Assembly (NCBI RefSeq): GCF_019880305.1
Contig: NZ_CP082301.1
Span: forward strand, 5,580,001 to 5,644,000
From: Streptomyces decoyicus
GTDB taxonomy: Bacteria > Actinomycetota > Actinomycetes > Streptomycetales > Streptomycetaceae
Length of the DNA stretch: 64,000 nt
Reading direction: 5' to 3'
In this document: positions 52,233-60,123 of the stretch, piece after piece
Numbering within the stretch: position 1 is the first letter of the stretch
Layout of the letters: the number at the start of each line of letters is the position of its first letter
Notes under the pieces: model-generated
Told to the model about the DNA's origin: nothing
Databases searched by the model: none
The model's input: the letters and a program-made list of their open reading frames with translations, nothing else
Made by a program: the position numbers and the translations under genes

Positions 52233-53453
52233 GTGGCAGCGGAGATCGTCAATCCTCGCAGCGACAGCAATACCGGTGCGGGTGCGGGCAGTGCGCCCGA
52301 CGCCTTCGATCCGGCTTTCGCGCTGCATCGCGGCGGCAAGATGGCCATCCAGGCGACCGTGCCGGTCCGCGACAAGGACGACCTGTCCCTCGCGTACACA
52401 CCGGGCGTCGCCAAGGTGTGCAGCGCCATCGCCGAACAGCCCGAGCTGGTCTACGACTACACCTGGAAGTCCCAGGTCGTCGCCGTGGTCACGGACGGCA
52501 CCGCGGTGCTGGGCCTGGGCGACATCGGCCCGGAGGCCTCCCTCCCCGTGATGGAGGGCAAGGCCATCCTCTTCAAGCAGTTCGGTGGTGTGGACGCGGT
52601 GCCGATCGCGCTCGGCACCACCGACACCGACGAGATCATCGAGACCGTGGTCCGGATGGCCCCGTCCTTCGGCGGAGTCAATCTGGAGGACATCTCGGCG
52701 CCCCGGTGCTTCGAGATCGAGCGCCGGCTCCAGGAGCAACTGGACATCCCGGTCTTCCATGACGACCAGCACGGCACCGCCGTGGTCACGCTGGCCGCGC
52801 TGCGCAACGCCGCCAAGCTCACCGACCGGTCGCTCGGCCAGCTGCGGGCGGTCATCTCGGGTGCCGGCGCGGCCGGGGTCGCCATCGCCAAGATCCTCAT
52901 CGAGGCGGGCATCGGAGATGTCGCGGTCTGTGACCGCAAGGGCGTCGTCTCCGCCGACCGCAGCGACCTCACGGACGTCAAGCGCGAGGTGGCCGGCTTC
53001 ACCAACAAGGGCCGGCTGACCGGCTCGCTGGAGGAGGCGCTGGAGGGCGCCGATGTCTTCATCGGTGTCTCCGGCGGCACGGTGCCGGAGGAGGCGGTGG
53101 CGAAGATGGCGAAGGACTCGCTGATCTTCGCGATGGCCAACCCGACCCCGGAGATCCACCCGGATGTCGCGCACAAGTACGCGGCCGTGGTCGCCACCGG
53201 GCGCAGCGACTACCCGAACCAGATCAACAACGTGCTGGCCTTCCCGGGCATCTTCGCCGGCGCCATGCAGGTGCGGGCCACGCGGATCACGGAGGGCATG
53301 AAGCTCGCCGCCGCCGAGGCGCTGGCCGCCGTCGTCGCCGATGAACTCAGCGCCGACCGGGTCATCCCCTCGCCGTTCGACGAGCGGGTCGCCCCCGCCG
53401 TCACCGCCGCCGTCGCGGCCGCCGCCCGTGCGGAGGGCGTGGCGCGCCGCTGA
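52233..53453 (+). CDS. NAD(P)-dependent malic enzyme
   Basis: The 406-residue malic enzyme of the short bacterial type oxidatively decarboxylates malate to pyruvate, making NADPH or NADH. Motifs are SLAYTPGVAKVC (catalytic Tyr), GDIGPEASLPVMEGKAILFK (catalytic Lys), NLEDISAPRCFEIE, FHDDQHGTAVV (metal site) and the nucleotide loop ISGAGAAGVAIAK. GTG 52233 is preceded by AAGGGG; the frame is open further upstream without support. In Streptomyces the enzyme supplies reductant for lipid and antibiotic formation. Confidence 0.95.
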   Translation: MAAEIVNPRSDSNTGAGAGSAPDAFDPAFALHRGGKMAIQATVPVRDKDDLSLAYTPGVAKVCSAIAEQPELVYDYTWKSQVVAVVTDGTAVLGLGDIGPEASLPVMEGKAILFKQFGGVDAVPIALGTTDTDEIIETVVRMAPSFGGVNLEDISAPRCFEIERRLQEQLDIPVFHDDQHGTAVVTLAALRNAAKLTDRSLGQLRAVISGAGAAGVAIAKILIEAGIGDVAVCDRKGVVSADRSDLTDVKREVAGFTNKGRLTGSLEEALEGADVFIGVSGGTVPEEAVAKMAKDSLIFAMANPTPEIHPDVAHKYAAVVATGRSDYPNQINNVLAFPGIFAGAMQVRATRITEGMKLAAAEALAAVVADELSADRVIPSPFDERVAPAVTAAVAAAARAEGVARR

Positions 53454-53477
53454 CCGCGGCGCCAGGTGTCGTACGCC

Positions 53478-53521
53478 AACGGGCCGGGCCCGCACCCTCA
53501 CCGGTGCGGGCCCGGCCCGTT
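53478..53521 (+). terminator. Strong hairpin after malic enzyme
   Basis: The 19-base arm 53478-53496 (AACGGGCCGGGCCCGCACC) is perfectly complementary to 53503-53521 with a 6-base loop. It begins 25 bases after the stop codon. A long uninterrupted GC stem without a U-tract fits a Streptomyces terminator. Confidence 0.88.
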
Positions 53522-53610
53522 GTGGTGCCGGTGGCCGCTGACCGGGGGCGCGGTGCGTGTCACACCCGTACGCGGTACCGCAGCGCCCGTCCGCGGCCTA
53601 CGTTGGGATC

Positions 53611-54573
53611 ATGTTTGCTGCCTATGCCGCCCGCATCGACCCCGACCAGCCGCTGAACGGCCTCGAATTGGGGGAGCGCCCCGCCCCCGACGTACGCCCC
53701 GGCTGGACGACCGTCAACGTCAAGGCCGCCTCCCTCAACCACCACGACCTGTGGTCGCTGCGCGGAGTGGGGATCACCGAGGACAGCCTGCCGATGATCC
53801 TCGGCTGCGATGCCGCCGGAGTGGACGCGGACGGCAACGAGGTCGTCCTGCACTCCGTCATCGGGCAGACCGGCCATGGCGTCGGCCCCAAGGAGAAGCC
53901 CTCCATCCTCACCGAGCGCTACCAGGGCACCTTCGCGGAGCAGGTCACCGTCCCGGCCTGGAATGTGCTGCCCAAGCCGAAGGAGCTGTCCTTCGAGGAG
54001 GCCGCCTGTCTGCCGACCGCCTGGCTGACCGCGTACCGGATGCTGTTCACCAACGCGGGCGTACGGCCCGGGGACAGCGTGCTGGTGCAGGGCGCCGGCG
54101 GCGGCGTGGCGACCGCCGCCATCGTGCTGGGCGCGGCCGCGGGGCTGCGGATCTTCGCCACCAGCCGGGACGAGGCCAAGCGCAAGCGGGCGCTGGAGCT
54201 GGGCGCCGAGGCGGTGTTCGCGACCGGCGAGCGGCTGCCACAGCGGGTGGACGCGGTGATCGAGACGGTCGGCGCGGCCACCTGGTCGCACTCCATCAAG
54301 TCGCTGCGCCCCGGCGGCACTCTGGTCATCTCGGGCGCCACCAGCGGCTTCACCCCGAAGAGCGGGGAGCTCAACCGGATCTTCTTCCTGGAGCTGAAGA
54401 TCGTCGGCTCCACGATGGGCAGCAAGGAGGAGCTGGCGTCGTTGCTCAGCTTCTGCGCGGCCAAGGGCATCCGGCCCGTCATCGACTCGACGCTGCCGCT
54501 GGACCGGGCGCGTGAGGGGTTCACGAAGATGGCGGCGGGCGAGCTGTTCGGCAAGGTCGTACTGACCGTCTGA
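53611..54573 (+). CDS. Zinc-type alcohol dehydrogenase / quinone-oxidoreductase-like protein
   Basis: The 320-residue MDR-superfamily protein has an N-terminal GroES-like domain with SLNHHDLWSLRGVGI and a Rossmann domain with VLVQGAGGGVATAAIVLGAA. The catalytic zinc cysteines and structural Cys lobe are missing, so it belongs to zinc-independent NADPH quinone or enoyl reductase-like members. TACGTT at 53599-53604 is a -10 element six bases before ATG 53611, implying a leaderless mRNA. Confidence 0.9.
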   Translation: MFAAYAARIDPDQPLNGLELGERPAPDVRPGWTTVNVKAASLNHHDLWSLRGVGITEDSLPMILGCDAAGVDADGNEVVLHSVIGQTGHGVGPKEKPSILTERYQGTFAEQVTVPAWNVLPKPKELSFEEAACLPTAWLTAYRMLFTNAGVRPGDSVLVQGAGGGVATAAIVLGAAAGLRIFATSRDEAKRKRALELGAEAVFATGERLPQRVDAVIETVGAATWSHSIKSLRPGGTLVISGATSGFTPKSGELNRIFFLELKIVGSTMGSKEELASLLSFCAAKGIRPVIDSTLPLDRAREGFTKMAAGELFGKVVLTV

Positions 54574-54612
54574 CGGCTGACGATTCGTCAGGTCTTGAGG
54601 AGGGGCGGAACG

Positions 54613-55233
54613 ATGCGGATCCTGCGGGCGGAGGGGCGCCCCGCCATGCCATGGAGCAACGGCGGCGGGGTGACCCGGGAGATCGCCGTCCATCCGCCGG
54701 GCGCCGGCTGGGACGCCTTCGCCTGGCGGGTCAGTCTGGCGGACGTCACCCGGGACGGGCCGTACTCGCCGCTGCCCGGCGTCCGCCGGATCCTCACCGT
54801 CGTCGACGGCGCCGGGCTGGAGCTGACGGTGGACGGCGCCCCGCACCTCCTCCCGGACCGCTGCCGCCCGTTCGCCTTCCCCGGCGCCGCCGCCACCGAC
54901 TCCCGCCTGTTGGACGGTCCCGTGGTCAACCTCAATGTGATGCTCCGGGAGGGGCGGGCGGCGGCGGCCGTGGAGATGGCGCGGGGAAGCCGGGTGGTGT
55001 GGCCGCGGCGGCCGGCCGACGGCGGTGCCGAGGGCGCCGGCGGTCCGCAGGAGGTCCTGGTGGTGGCGGTCGAGGGGCGGACCCGGCTCGCGGAGGACGG
55101 TGCACACCGGGCGCAGTTGGAGCGGTTCGACGCGGCGCTGCTGACGGGGCCGGACGCGGCCGCCGCCGACCTGTGGACGGACGGCACCGCGGCGGTGATC
55201 GCCTTGTCGGCCGCCGGTCCCGACCCTCTCTAG
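54613..55233 (+). CDS. HutD/Ves-family cupin, 3' end formed at an IS junction
   Basis: The 206-residue bicupin-fold protein of the HutD/Ves family has MPWSNGGGVTREIAVHPPG and FAWRVSLADVTRDGPYSPLP followed by GVRRILTVV at the start, as expected. HutD is linked to histidine use but its reaction is unproven. ATG 54613 follows GAGGAGGGG. The stop codon TAG (55231-55233) shares its last G with the first base of the IS5-family inverted repeat, so the insertion may have replaced the original C-terminus. Confidence 0.85.
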   Translation: MRILRAEGRPAMPWSNGGGVTREIAVHPPGAGWDAFAWRVSLADVTRDGPYSPLPGVRRILTVVDGAGLELTVDGAPHLLPDRCRPFAFPGAAATDSRLLDGPVVNLNVMLREGRAAAAVEMARGSRVVWPRRPADGGAEGAGGPQEVLVVAVEGRTRLAEDGAHRAQLERFDAALLTGPDAAAADLWTDGTAAVIALSAAGPDPL

Positions 55234-56124
55234 GAGTTGTCGTCAAAGTGTCACGCCCACATCAGCAGCGAGGCGAGGGTTACGGCGGCCTGGTAGGACT
55301 CGGCGGTTTTGTCGTAGCGGGTCGCGATGCCGCGCCATTGCTTCAAGCGGTTGAAGCACCGTTCCACAACGTTGCGCTGCTTGTAGATTTCGCGATCGAC
55401 CATTGGCGGACGTCCGCCGAGGCTGCCGCGCCGGGCCCGGTTGCGGATCTGGTCGGCCCGTTCCGGGATGGTGTGCGTGATGCCCCGGCGCCGCAGCCAG
55501 GCCCGGATCGCCTTCGAGCTGTAGCCCTTGTCTCCCAGGACATGATCGGGCCGTACGCGGGGTCGGCCAGGACCGATGCGGGGCACCCGTATCGCCTCCA
55601 TCACGGCGGTGAACTGGGTGCAGTCGTTGGTGTTCCCGCCGGTGAGAACGAAGGCGAGTGGTCGGCCGACAGCGTCGCAGACCAGGTGAATCTTGCTGGT
55701 CAGTCCGCCTCTGGAGCGGCCGAGCGCCGGGTTCCGGAGCCCCCTTTCGGGCTCCGGCCGCCTGCTGGTGGGCTCGCACGATGGTGGAGTCGACCGATAC
55801 CAGCCAGTCGACCTCACCGGACGCATCCGCCCGTGCCTGGGCTTCCCGGAGCATCCGCTCGAAGGTGCCGTCCTTGGCCCATCGGCGGAAGCGAGTGTGC
55901 AGCGTGGCCCAGGATCCATACCGTTCCGGTATGTCCTGCCAGGCCGTGCCTGTACGGAACTTCCAGACGATCCCATTGAGGACCGTCCGGTCATCCGACC
56001 GCTTCCGCCCTCGCTCCGACCGAGGCAGCAGAGGACGGACGAACTCCCACTCGGCATCGGACAGTTCATGGCGACGTATCACCCGACCATGATCCACCAC
56101 ACAAGATCATTTGGAGACGCCTCC
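55233..56124 (-). mobile_element. IS5-family insertion sequence (IS427-like)
   Basis: The element is about 892 bases, bounded by imperfect inverted repeats. The left end GGAGTTGTCGTCAAAGTGTC and the right end, read inward, GGAGGCGTCTCCAAATGATC share GGAG, GTC, CAAA and TC. It carries one transposase on the minus strand in two overlapping frames. No target duplication is visible: left flank CTCTA, right flank GCGAGG. This suggests a later rearrangement or deletion at one end. Confidence 0.82.
55251..56100 (-). CDS. IS5-family transposase in two frames
   Basis: The first frame (from GTG 56100; MVDHGRVIRRHELSDAEWEF) carries the DUF4096-type N-domain and catalytic Asp in SVDSTIVRAHQ. The second frame carries GLRNPALGRSRGGLTSKIHL, the second Asp in VLGDKGYSSK and the Glu in NVVERCFNRLKQWRG, ending at 55251. 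The switch falls near 55740-55752, at AAGGGGG inside a GGAGCCC...GGGCTCC hairpin. By my count the second frame is +1 (or -2) to the first, not the -1 usual for this family, so either an unusual slip or an inactivating indel is possible. Confidence 0.8.
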
Positions 56125-56162
56125 GCGAGGGGTCAGCTGATCGGCAGCGTGCTGTTCTCCTG

Positions 56163-57035
56163 TCAGGAGGCTGTGCCGAGCAATGTACGTGCGACGTCTT
56201 CCAGGGATCCGAGCAGCGGGTTCAGGTCGCCAGCGCGCGTGACGAGCACGAGCTCGCAGGGATCGATGTCGATGACGGGCACCAGGGCGATGTCCTCGCG
56301 CACAGCAGCGCGTCGATCGGCGGCAGGGAAGATCGCGACACAGTGGCCGGTGGCGATGAGTTCCAGCTTGTCCTCGTAGCTGTCGTCGATCGCGGGCGGG
56401 GGTGGTGCCGGGCGGTCGTCGACCGGCTTGGGCGTGCTCCAGACAACCGGAGTGCTGACGCAGGCCACCAGTTCCTCGTCCGACAGAGCCCGCAGGCTGA
56501 CGGCTTTCTCGTTCGCCAGATGATGACTCGCCGATGTGACGAGTACCCGCGATTCCTGATGGAGCTTGGTCACCCGGAAGCCGTCCGCGGGGAAGGGCAG
56601 GGGCCTGTACACAACGAGGGCGTCGACCCGCCCCTCGGCGAGGGCGCGCGTGTCCCGCCAGTCGAGGTGCCGGGTGCGGACCTGGCCGTCGGGGTGCCGG
56701 CGGCGCAGTTCCTGCACACAGGCGGTGATGACCAGTCCTTCGGCGCAGCCGACGGTGACGGTACGGGGCTGGACGGCGGCTCTGGCCGTGCGAGCGGCTT
56801 GCTCGGCCTCTTGGAGCAGTATCCGGGCCCTGGGAAGGAATGCCTGACCGGCGTCGGTGAGGCTGCTGCCCTGCGGCGAGCGGTCGAAAAGCCGGACACC
56901 GAGCTGAGCCTCAAGTCGCTGGATCTGGCGGCTCAGCGACGGCTGTGCCAGGTGCAGCTTGGTGGCGGCCCGGCCGAAGTTGCCGTACTCCGCCACGACT
57001 GTGAAATAGCGCACGAGCCGGAGATCGACGTCCAT
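56163..57035 (-). CDS. LysR-family regulator
   Basis: The 290-residue LysR protein begins MDVDLRLVRYFTVVAEYGNF with HTH GRAATKLHLAQPSLSRQIQR and has the ligand domain from VTVGCAEGLVITACV. It stands divergent from an SDR gene 98 bases away with a T-N11-A palindrome in between, the normal arrangement for an activator of that neighbour. The stop is 39 bases from the IS end, so the insertion spared it. Confidence 0.92.
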   Translation of the reverse strand: MDVDLRLVRYFTVVAEYGNFGRAATKLHLAQPSLSRQIQRLEAQLGVRLFDRSPQGSSLTDAGQAFLPRARILLQEAEQAARTARAAVQPRTVTVGCAEGLVITACVQELRRRHPDGQVRTRHLDWRDTRALAEGRVDALVVYRPLPFPADGFRVTKLHQESRVLVTSASHHLANEKAVSLRALSDEELVACVSTPVVWSTPKPVDDRPAPPPPAIDDSYEDKLELIATGHCVAIFPAADRRAAVREDIALVPVIDIDPCELVLVTRAGDLNPLLGSLEDVARTLLGTAS

Positions 57036-57057
57036 TCGCTCAGGGTACGTCGCGCGT

Positions 57058-57080
57058 CGTCATACGCCTGGGGCATGACG
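57058..57080. promoter_or_regulatory. LysR-type T-N11-A palindrome
   Basis: CGTCAT (57058-57063), 11 bases, ATGACG (57075-57080) is a perfect inverted repeat with the T-N11-A spacing of LysR boxes. It lies between the divergent LysR and SDR genes, about 54 bases upstream of the SDR start. A near-repeat GCATACGG follows. Confidence 0.7.
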
Positions 57081-57133
57081 GCATACGGAACAGGCCTTGG
57101 ACAGGGTGTGCGGGTAGATATTGGCTTGAGGGC

Positions 57134-57877
57134 ATGACCACTTATGACGGCAAGAAGATCGTGATCACGGGCGGAAGCAGCGGTATTGGCCTCGCTACGG
57201 CCCGGTTGTTCGCGGACGGTGGGGCGCACGTACTGATCACCGGCCGCACCCGATCCACTCTGGACGCCGCGCTTGAGCAGCTGGGGGACAAGGCGGTCGG
57301 CGTCCGCAGCGACGCCGCGTCCCTGAAGGACATCAAGGCGCTGGCCGGCACGGTCCAGGAGCGGTTCGGTGCGGTGGACGCGCTGTTCGTCAACGCCGGC
57401 GTCACCGAGTCCGCGCCGTTCAACTCGACGACGGAGGAGATGTACGACACGCTGTTCGACATCAACACCAAGGGCCCGTACTTCACGGTGCAGGCGTTGG
57501 CGCCGCTGTTGCGCGAGGGAAGCGGCGTGGTCCTCACCACGTCGGTGGTGAACGTCCTGGGCCTCGACACGCTCAGTGTCTACTCGGCGAGCAAGGCAGC
57601 CCTGCGGTCGATGACGCGCACCCTGGCCCGCGAGCTGCTGCCGCACAAGGTGCGGGTCAATGCCGTGAGCCCGGGCCCGACCGACACGGGCATCCTGGAC
57701 CGCTCCGTCCCCGCCGACGTCGCCGAGACGATAAAGGACACCTACCGGAGCACCAACCCGATGCAGCGGCTGGGGACGTCCGAGGAAGTGGCCGCCGCGG
57801 TGGCGTACTTGGCGTTCGGTGCGACCTTCTCGACGGGAACGGAGTTCCCTGTCGACGGAGGGGCGTCGCAGCTCTAG
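57134..57877 (+). CDS. SDR-family oxidoreductase
   Basis: The 247-residue classical SDR has TGGSSGIGLATARLF at the cofactor loop, TGRT after strand 2 (Arg favours NADP), NAGV, the catalytic Ser in TTSVVNVLG, and YSASKAALRS with catalytic Tyr and Lys. It ends in FPVDGGASQL. It is probably activated by the divergent LysR protein. The substrate is unknown. ATG 57134 fits the family start. Confidence 0.92.
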   Translation: MTTYDGKKIVITGGSSGIGLATARLFADGGAHVLITGRTRSTLDAALEQLGDKAVGVRSDAASLKDIKALAGTVQERFGAVDALFVNAGVTESAPFNSTTEEMYDTLFDINTKGPYFTVQALAPLLREGSGVVLTTSVVNVLGLDTLSVYSASKAALRSMTRTLARELLPHKVRVNAVSPGPTDTGILDRSVPADVAETIKDTYRSTNPMQRLGTSEEVAAAVAYLAFGATFSTGTEFPVDGGASQL

Positions 57878-57974
57878 GCCGTTTGCGCAAAGTCGCGTCG
57901 TCGCCCGAAGGGCAGGCGGGACTTTGAAGACAGGCCCTAGGGGGAGGTGCCTCCAGCCCTCGGGGGAGGGGCGC

Positions 57975-58952
57975 CCCTAGATGATTGAGTCCGATGTTTG
58001 TGCTGGCCGCGACCATGGCGAAGGGCGCCCGTTGGCTCGTGTGTGACGACAAACCTGGACGCCCTTCTGGCGGCACTGTACGTGTTCATCGACGACCATG
58101 TGGCGCCACGTCGCCGGATCGGGCGACCCCCGAAACTGACAGACGCCGAACTGCTGTGCCTCGCGGTCGCCCAGGTCCTGCTGGGCTTTCCCTCGGCCCG
58201 GCACTGGATCCGCTTCGCCCACGCCCGGCTGGGGCACCTCTTTCGCTACCTGCCTCAGCAGTCCGCCTACAACAAGCGGCTCAACGCCGCCGGACCGCTG
58301 ATCAGCGACGTGATCGAGGCCCTGGCCCGGCAGGTCCCGACCTGGACCGACGACCTGCGGCTGATCGACTCCACACCGCTGCCCTGCGCGGCCTCCCGCG
58401 AGACCGTCAAACGCTCCGAACTGGCCGGGCACGCCGGCTACGGCTACTGCCGCAGCCACTCCCGCTTCTTCTGGGGATTCCGGCTCTACCTGCTGACCAC
58501 CGCCGAAGGCATGCCGGTGTCGTGGTGCCTGGCGAACCCCAAGCTCGGCGAACGGGAGGTGATGACCGCACTGCTGGCACGCGACCACCGCCTTGTCCGC
58601 TCCGGTCAGGTGATCCTCGCGGACAAGGGCTTCGCCGGGCGGGAGTTCGAGGCGTTCCTGACCGAGCGACTGGGCGTCCATCTGGTGCGGCCGGACCGGA
58701 AGGGCGAGCCCGTCCGGCACGGCCGTCTCGCCCGTGTCCGTCAGTGGATCGAGGCCGTGTTCGACACGCTCAAAGGCCAGCTCAGCCTGGAACATCACGG
58801 CGGCAGAACCCTGCCCGGAGTGTTCGCCCGCACCGGCCAACGACTCCTCGCCCTCGCAGCAGGTGTCTGGCACAACTGGACCACCGGCGCCAAGATCAAA
58901 CGATCCCTGATCGCCTTCGACCACTGAGAACATCGGACTCATTCATCTAGGG
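57975..58952 (+). mobile_element. IS982-family insertion sequence
   Basis: The element is about 978 bases, flanked by near-perfect inverted repeats: left CCCTAGATGATTGAGTCCGA and right (inward) CCCTAGATGAATGAGTCCGA, extending to GATGTT with one mismatch. It encloses a single intact transposase gene. No longer target duplication is evident. The right repeat supplies the stop codon of the downstream minus-strand monooxygenase-like gene. Confidence 0.9.
58043..58927 (+). CDS. IS982-family transposase
   Basis: The 294-residue DDE transposase begins VTTNLDALLAALYVFIDDHV. Catalytic residues are Asp in LRLIDSTPLPC, Asp in ILADKGFAG and Glu in WIEAVFDTLKGQLSLEHHGG. GTG 58043 gives the family start; an ATG frame from 57998 begins too near the inverted repeat. 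No frameshift or stop is seen, so it could be active. Confidence 0.92.
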   Translation: MTTNLDALLAALYVFIDDHVAPRRRIGRPPKLTDAELLCLAVAQVLLGFPSARHWIRFAHARLGHLFRYLPQQSAYNKRLNAAGPLISDVIEALARQVPTWTDDLRLIDSTPLPCAASRETVKRSELAGHAGYGYCRSHSRFFWGFRLYLLTTAEGMPVSWCLANPKLGEREVMTALLARDHRLVRSGQVILADKGFAGREFEAFLTERLGVHLVRPDRKGEPVRHGRLARVRQWIEAVFDTLKGQLSLEHHGGRTLPGVFARTGQRLLALAAGVWHNWTTGAKIKRSLIAFDH

Positions 58953-59768
58953 CTGCCGCCCGTCTGTGGCTGCGGTCCCGGCGGTCGCTGCGGGGATGTT
59001 GAGCAGGGATGCGTGCAGGCGATACTGCGGCACGTCTGGCACGTCTGGCACGTCTGGCACGTCTGGCACGGCGGGCACGTCGCGCGCCTCGGGGTGTTCG
59101 CCCGTTGGCGGATCTGCTGGCGCGGGCGCCGCGCATACCGCCGGAGTGGGCAATACGCCCTCCAGGGCCTGGATCGTCGCGCTCAGGCGCGCGGCCGCTC
59201 CGTGGCCGGTGGATTCCCGCCACGCCGAAGCGCCGGCCCACTCCTGGTAGAGGAGTACCCGTGCACCGTCCTGGCTCAGGTGCACATGGACACCGAGCAG
59301 CCCCGGCACCGGTTCGCGGTCCAGCGTCCCGACGACGGTGTCGGCGAGGGCGTGTTGGGCATCCGGGCCGGTCGTGGCGAAGGCGGGGGTGACCAGGAAG
59401 GCGGGGCGCGGGCCGGGCCCTTCCGGGACATGGCTGCGGTGGCGGCGGTAGCGGATCAGGCCGGGCCGCCGGATGCCGGTGATCGCCGCGTCGATCCGGC
59501 CGACGGCCGCGGGCCGCACGGTGCGCGCCCATTCCCGGTGGGCGCCGTCATCCGTCCATTGCGCGTAGTTGAGGACGTGGCTGCCGTCGGTGCTCAGGAA
59601 GGTGGTGAGCGCGAGCATGGCGTCCGGACGCTTCCGGTGCTCCCACTCGGCGAGCACGGAGTCGGCCGCGGTGCGCTGGAGTGCGGCGGCTGGCACGAGC
59701 CAGGGGCTGACGAGGACGGTCGCCGCGTCGCCCCGGCGGGCGTCGGGGAAGTCGGTGGTGCGGGGCAT
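58947..59768 (-). CDS. Antibiotic biosynthesis monooxygenase (ABM)-like protein, truncated by IS982
   Basis: The roughly 273-residue protein has two ABM-like ferredoxin domains: ALTTFLSTDGSHVLNYAQWT with DDGAHREW (about 70-95) and GLLGVHVHLSQDGARVLLYQ with EWAGASAW (about 150-185). The tail has four PDV repeats and ends DGRQP*, where the TAG lies in the IS982 inverted repeat. The original C-terminus is therefore probably lost. ATG 59768 follows GGAGCCCCG. ABM proteins act on quinone-like substrates or haem, but the role here is unknown. Confidence 0.75.
   Translation of the reverse strand: MPRTTDFPDARRGDAATVLVSPWLVPAAALQRTAADSVLAEWEHRKRPDAMLALTTFLSTDGSHVLNYAQWTDDGAHREWARTVRPAAVGRIDAAITGIRRPGLIRYRRHRSHVPEGPGPRPAFLVTPAFATTGPDAQHALADTVVGTLDREPVPGLLGVHVHLSQDGARVLLYQEWAGASAWRESTGHGAAARLSATIQALEGVLPTPAVCAAPAPADPPTGEHPEARDVPAVPDVPDVPDVPDVPQYRLHASLLNIPAATAGTAATDGRQP
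59029..59082. repeat. 9-bp tandem repeat inside the ABM-like gene
   Basis: GGCACGTCT is repeated four times exactly (59029-59064) and twice with one to three changes (to 59082). It is in frame and encodes P-D-V units in the minus-strand protein. Such arrays vary in copy number by slippage. Confidence 0.9.
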
Positions 59769-59865
59769 CGGGGCTCCGTTCCGTGTGGGGAGGGCGGTGT
59801 GTGCGGGAGCCTGCCTCGTCAAGTGCGGTTGAGGTCAAGGGGAGTGGGTGAGCCGGGGGGGCGGG

Positions 59866-59910
59866 TGTCAATAATGGTTGACACTGCCGGAGTGTCAACG
59901 TAAATTGACA
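59866..59910 (+). promoter_or_regulatory. Twin TGTCAA-N6-TTGACA operators over a consensus promoter
   Basis: Two identical-plan palindromes, TGTCAA-taatgg-TTGACA (59866-59883) and TGTCAA-cgtaaa-TTGACA (59893-59910), have centres 27 bases apart. Between them GTTGACACT-gccgg-AGTGTCAAC is a perfect 9-bp-arm repeat. TTGACA (59878-59883) with a 17-base spacer to TAAATT (59901-59906) is a consensus promoter, putting the transcript start about at ATG 59914. Binding would fully block initiation; the HTH product of the next gene is the likely repressor. Confidence 0.75.
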
Positions 59911-59913
59911 TCC

Positions 59914-60123
59914 ATGACCGAAGCAACGGATCTCGCCGAGCGGGCCGGCGACCGGGACCCCAGGATCGGGCTCCGCGCCGTGGCCGCGCTCCGTCGGCTG
60001 CTGGAGCAGCTGGAAGCCGTACAGGTGCGCAGCGCCCGTGCGAAGGGCTGGTCGTGGCAGGAGATCGCGGCGGAGCTGGGTGTCAGCAGGCAGGCAGTGC
60101 ACAAGAAGCACGGGAGGCGCTGA
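59914..60123 (+). CDS. Small helix-turn-helix protein
   Basis: The 69-residue protein starts MTEATDLAERAGDRDPRIGL, has a helical segment VAALRRLLEQLEAVQVRSAR and a C-terminal HTH GWSWQEIAAELGVSRQAVHK. It has no ligand domain. The stop overlaps the next start (TGATG). The ATG lies at leaderless distance from a consensus promoter covered by paired palindromes. The pairing with a Clp-N gene is seen, from memory, in other actinobacteria; an autorepressor role is my inference. Confidence 0.85.
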   Translation: MTEATDLAERAGDRDPRIGLRAVAALRRLLEQLEAVQVRSARAKGWSWQEIAAELGVSRQAVHKKHGRR

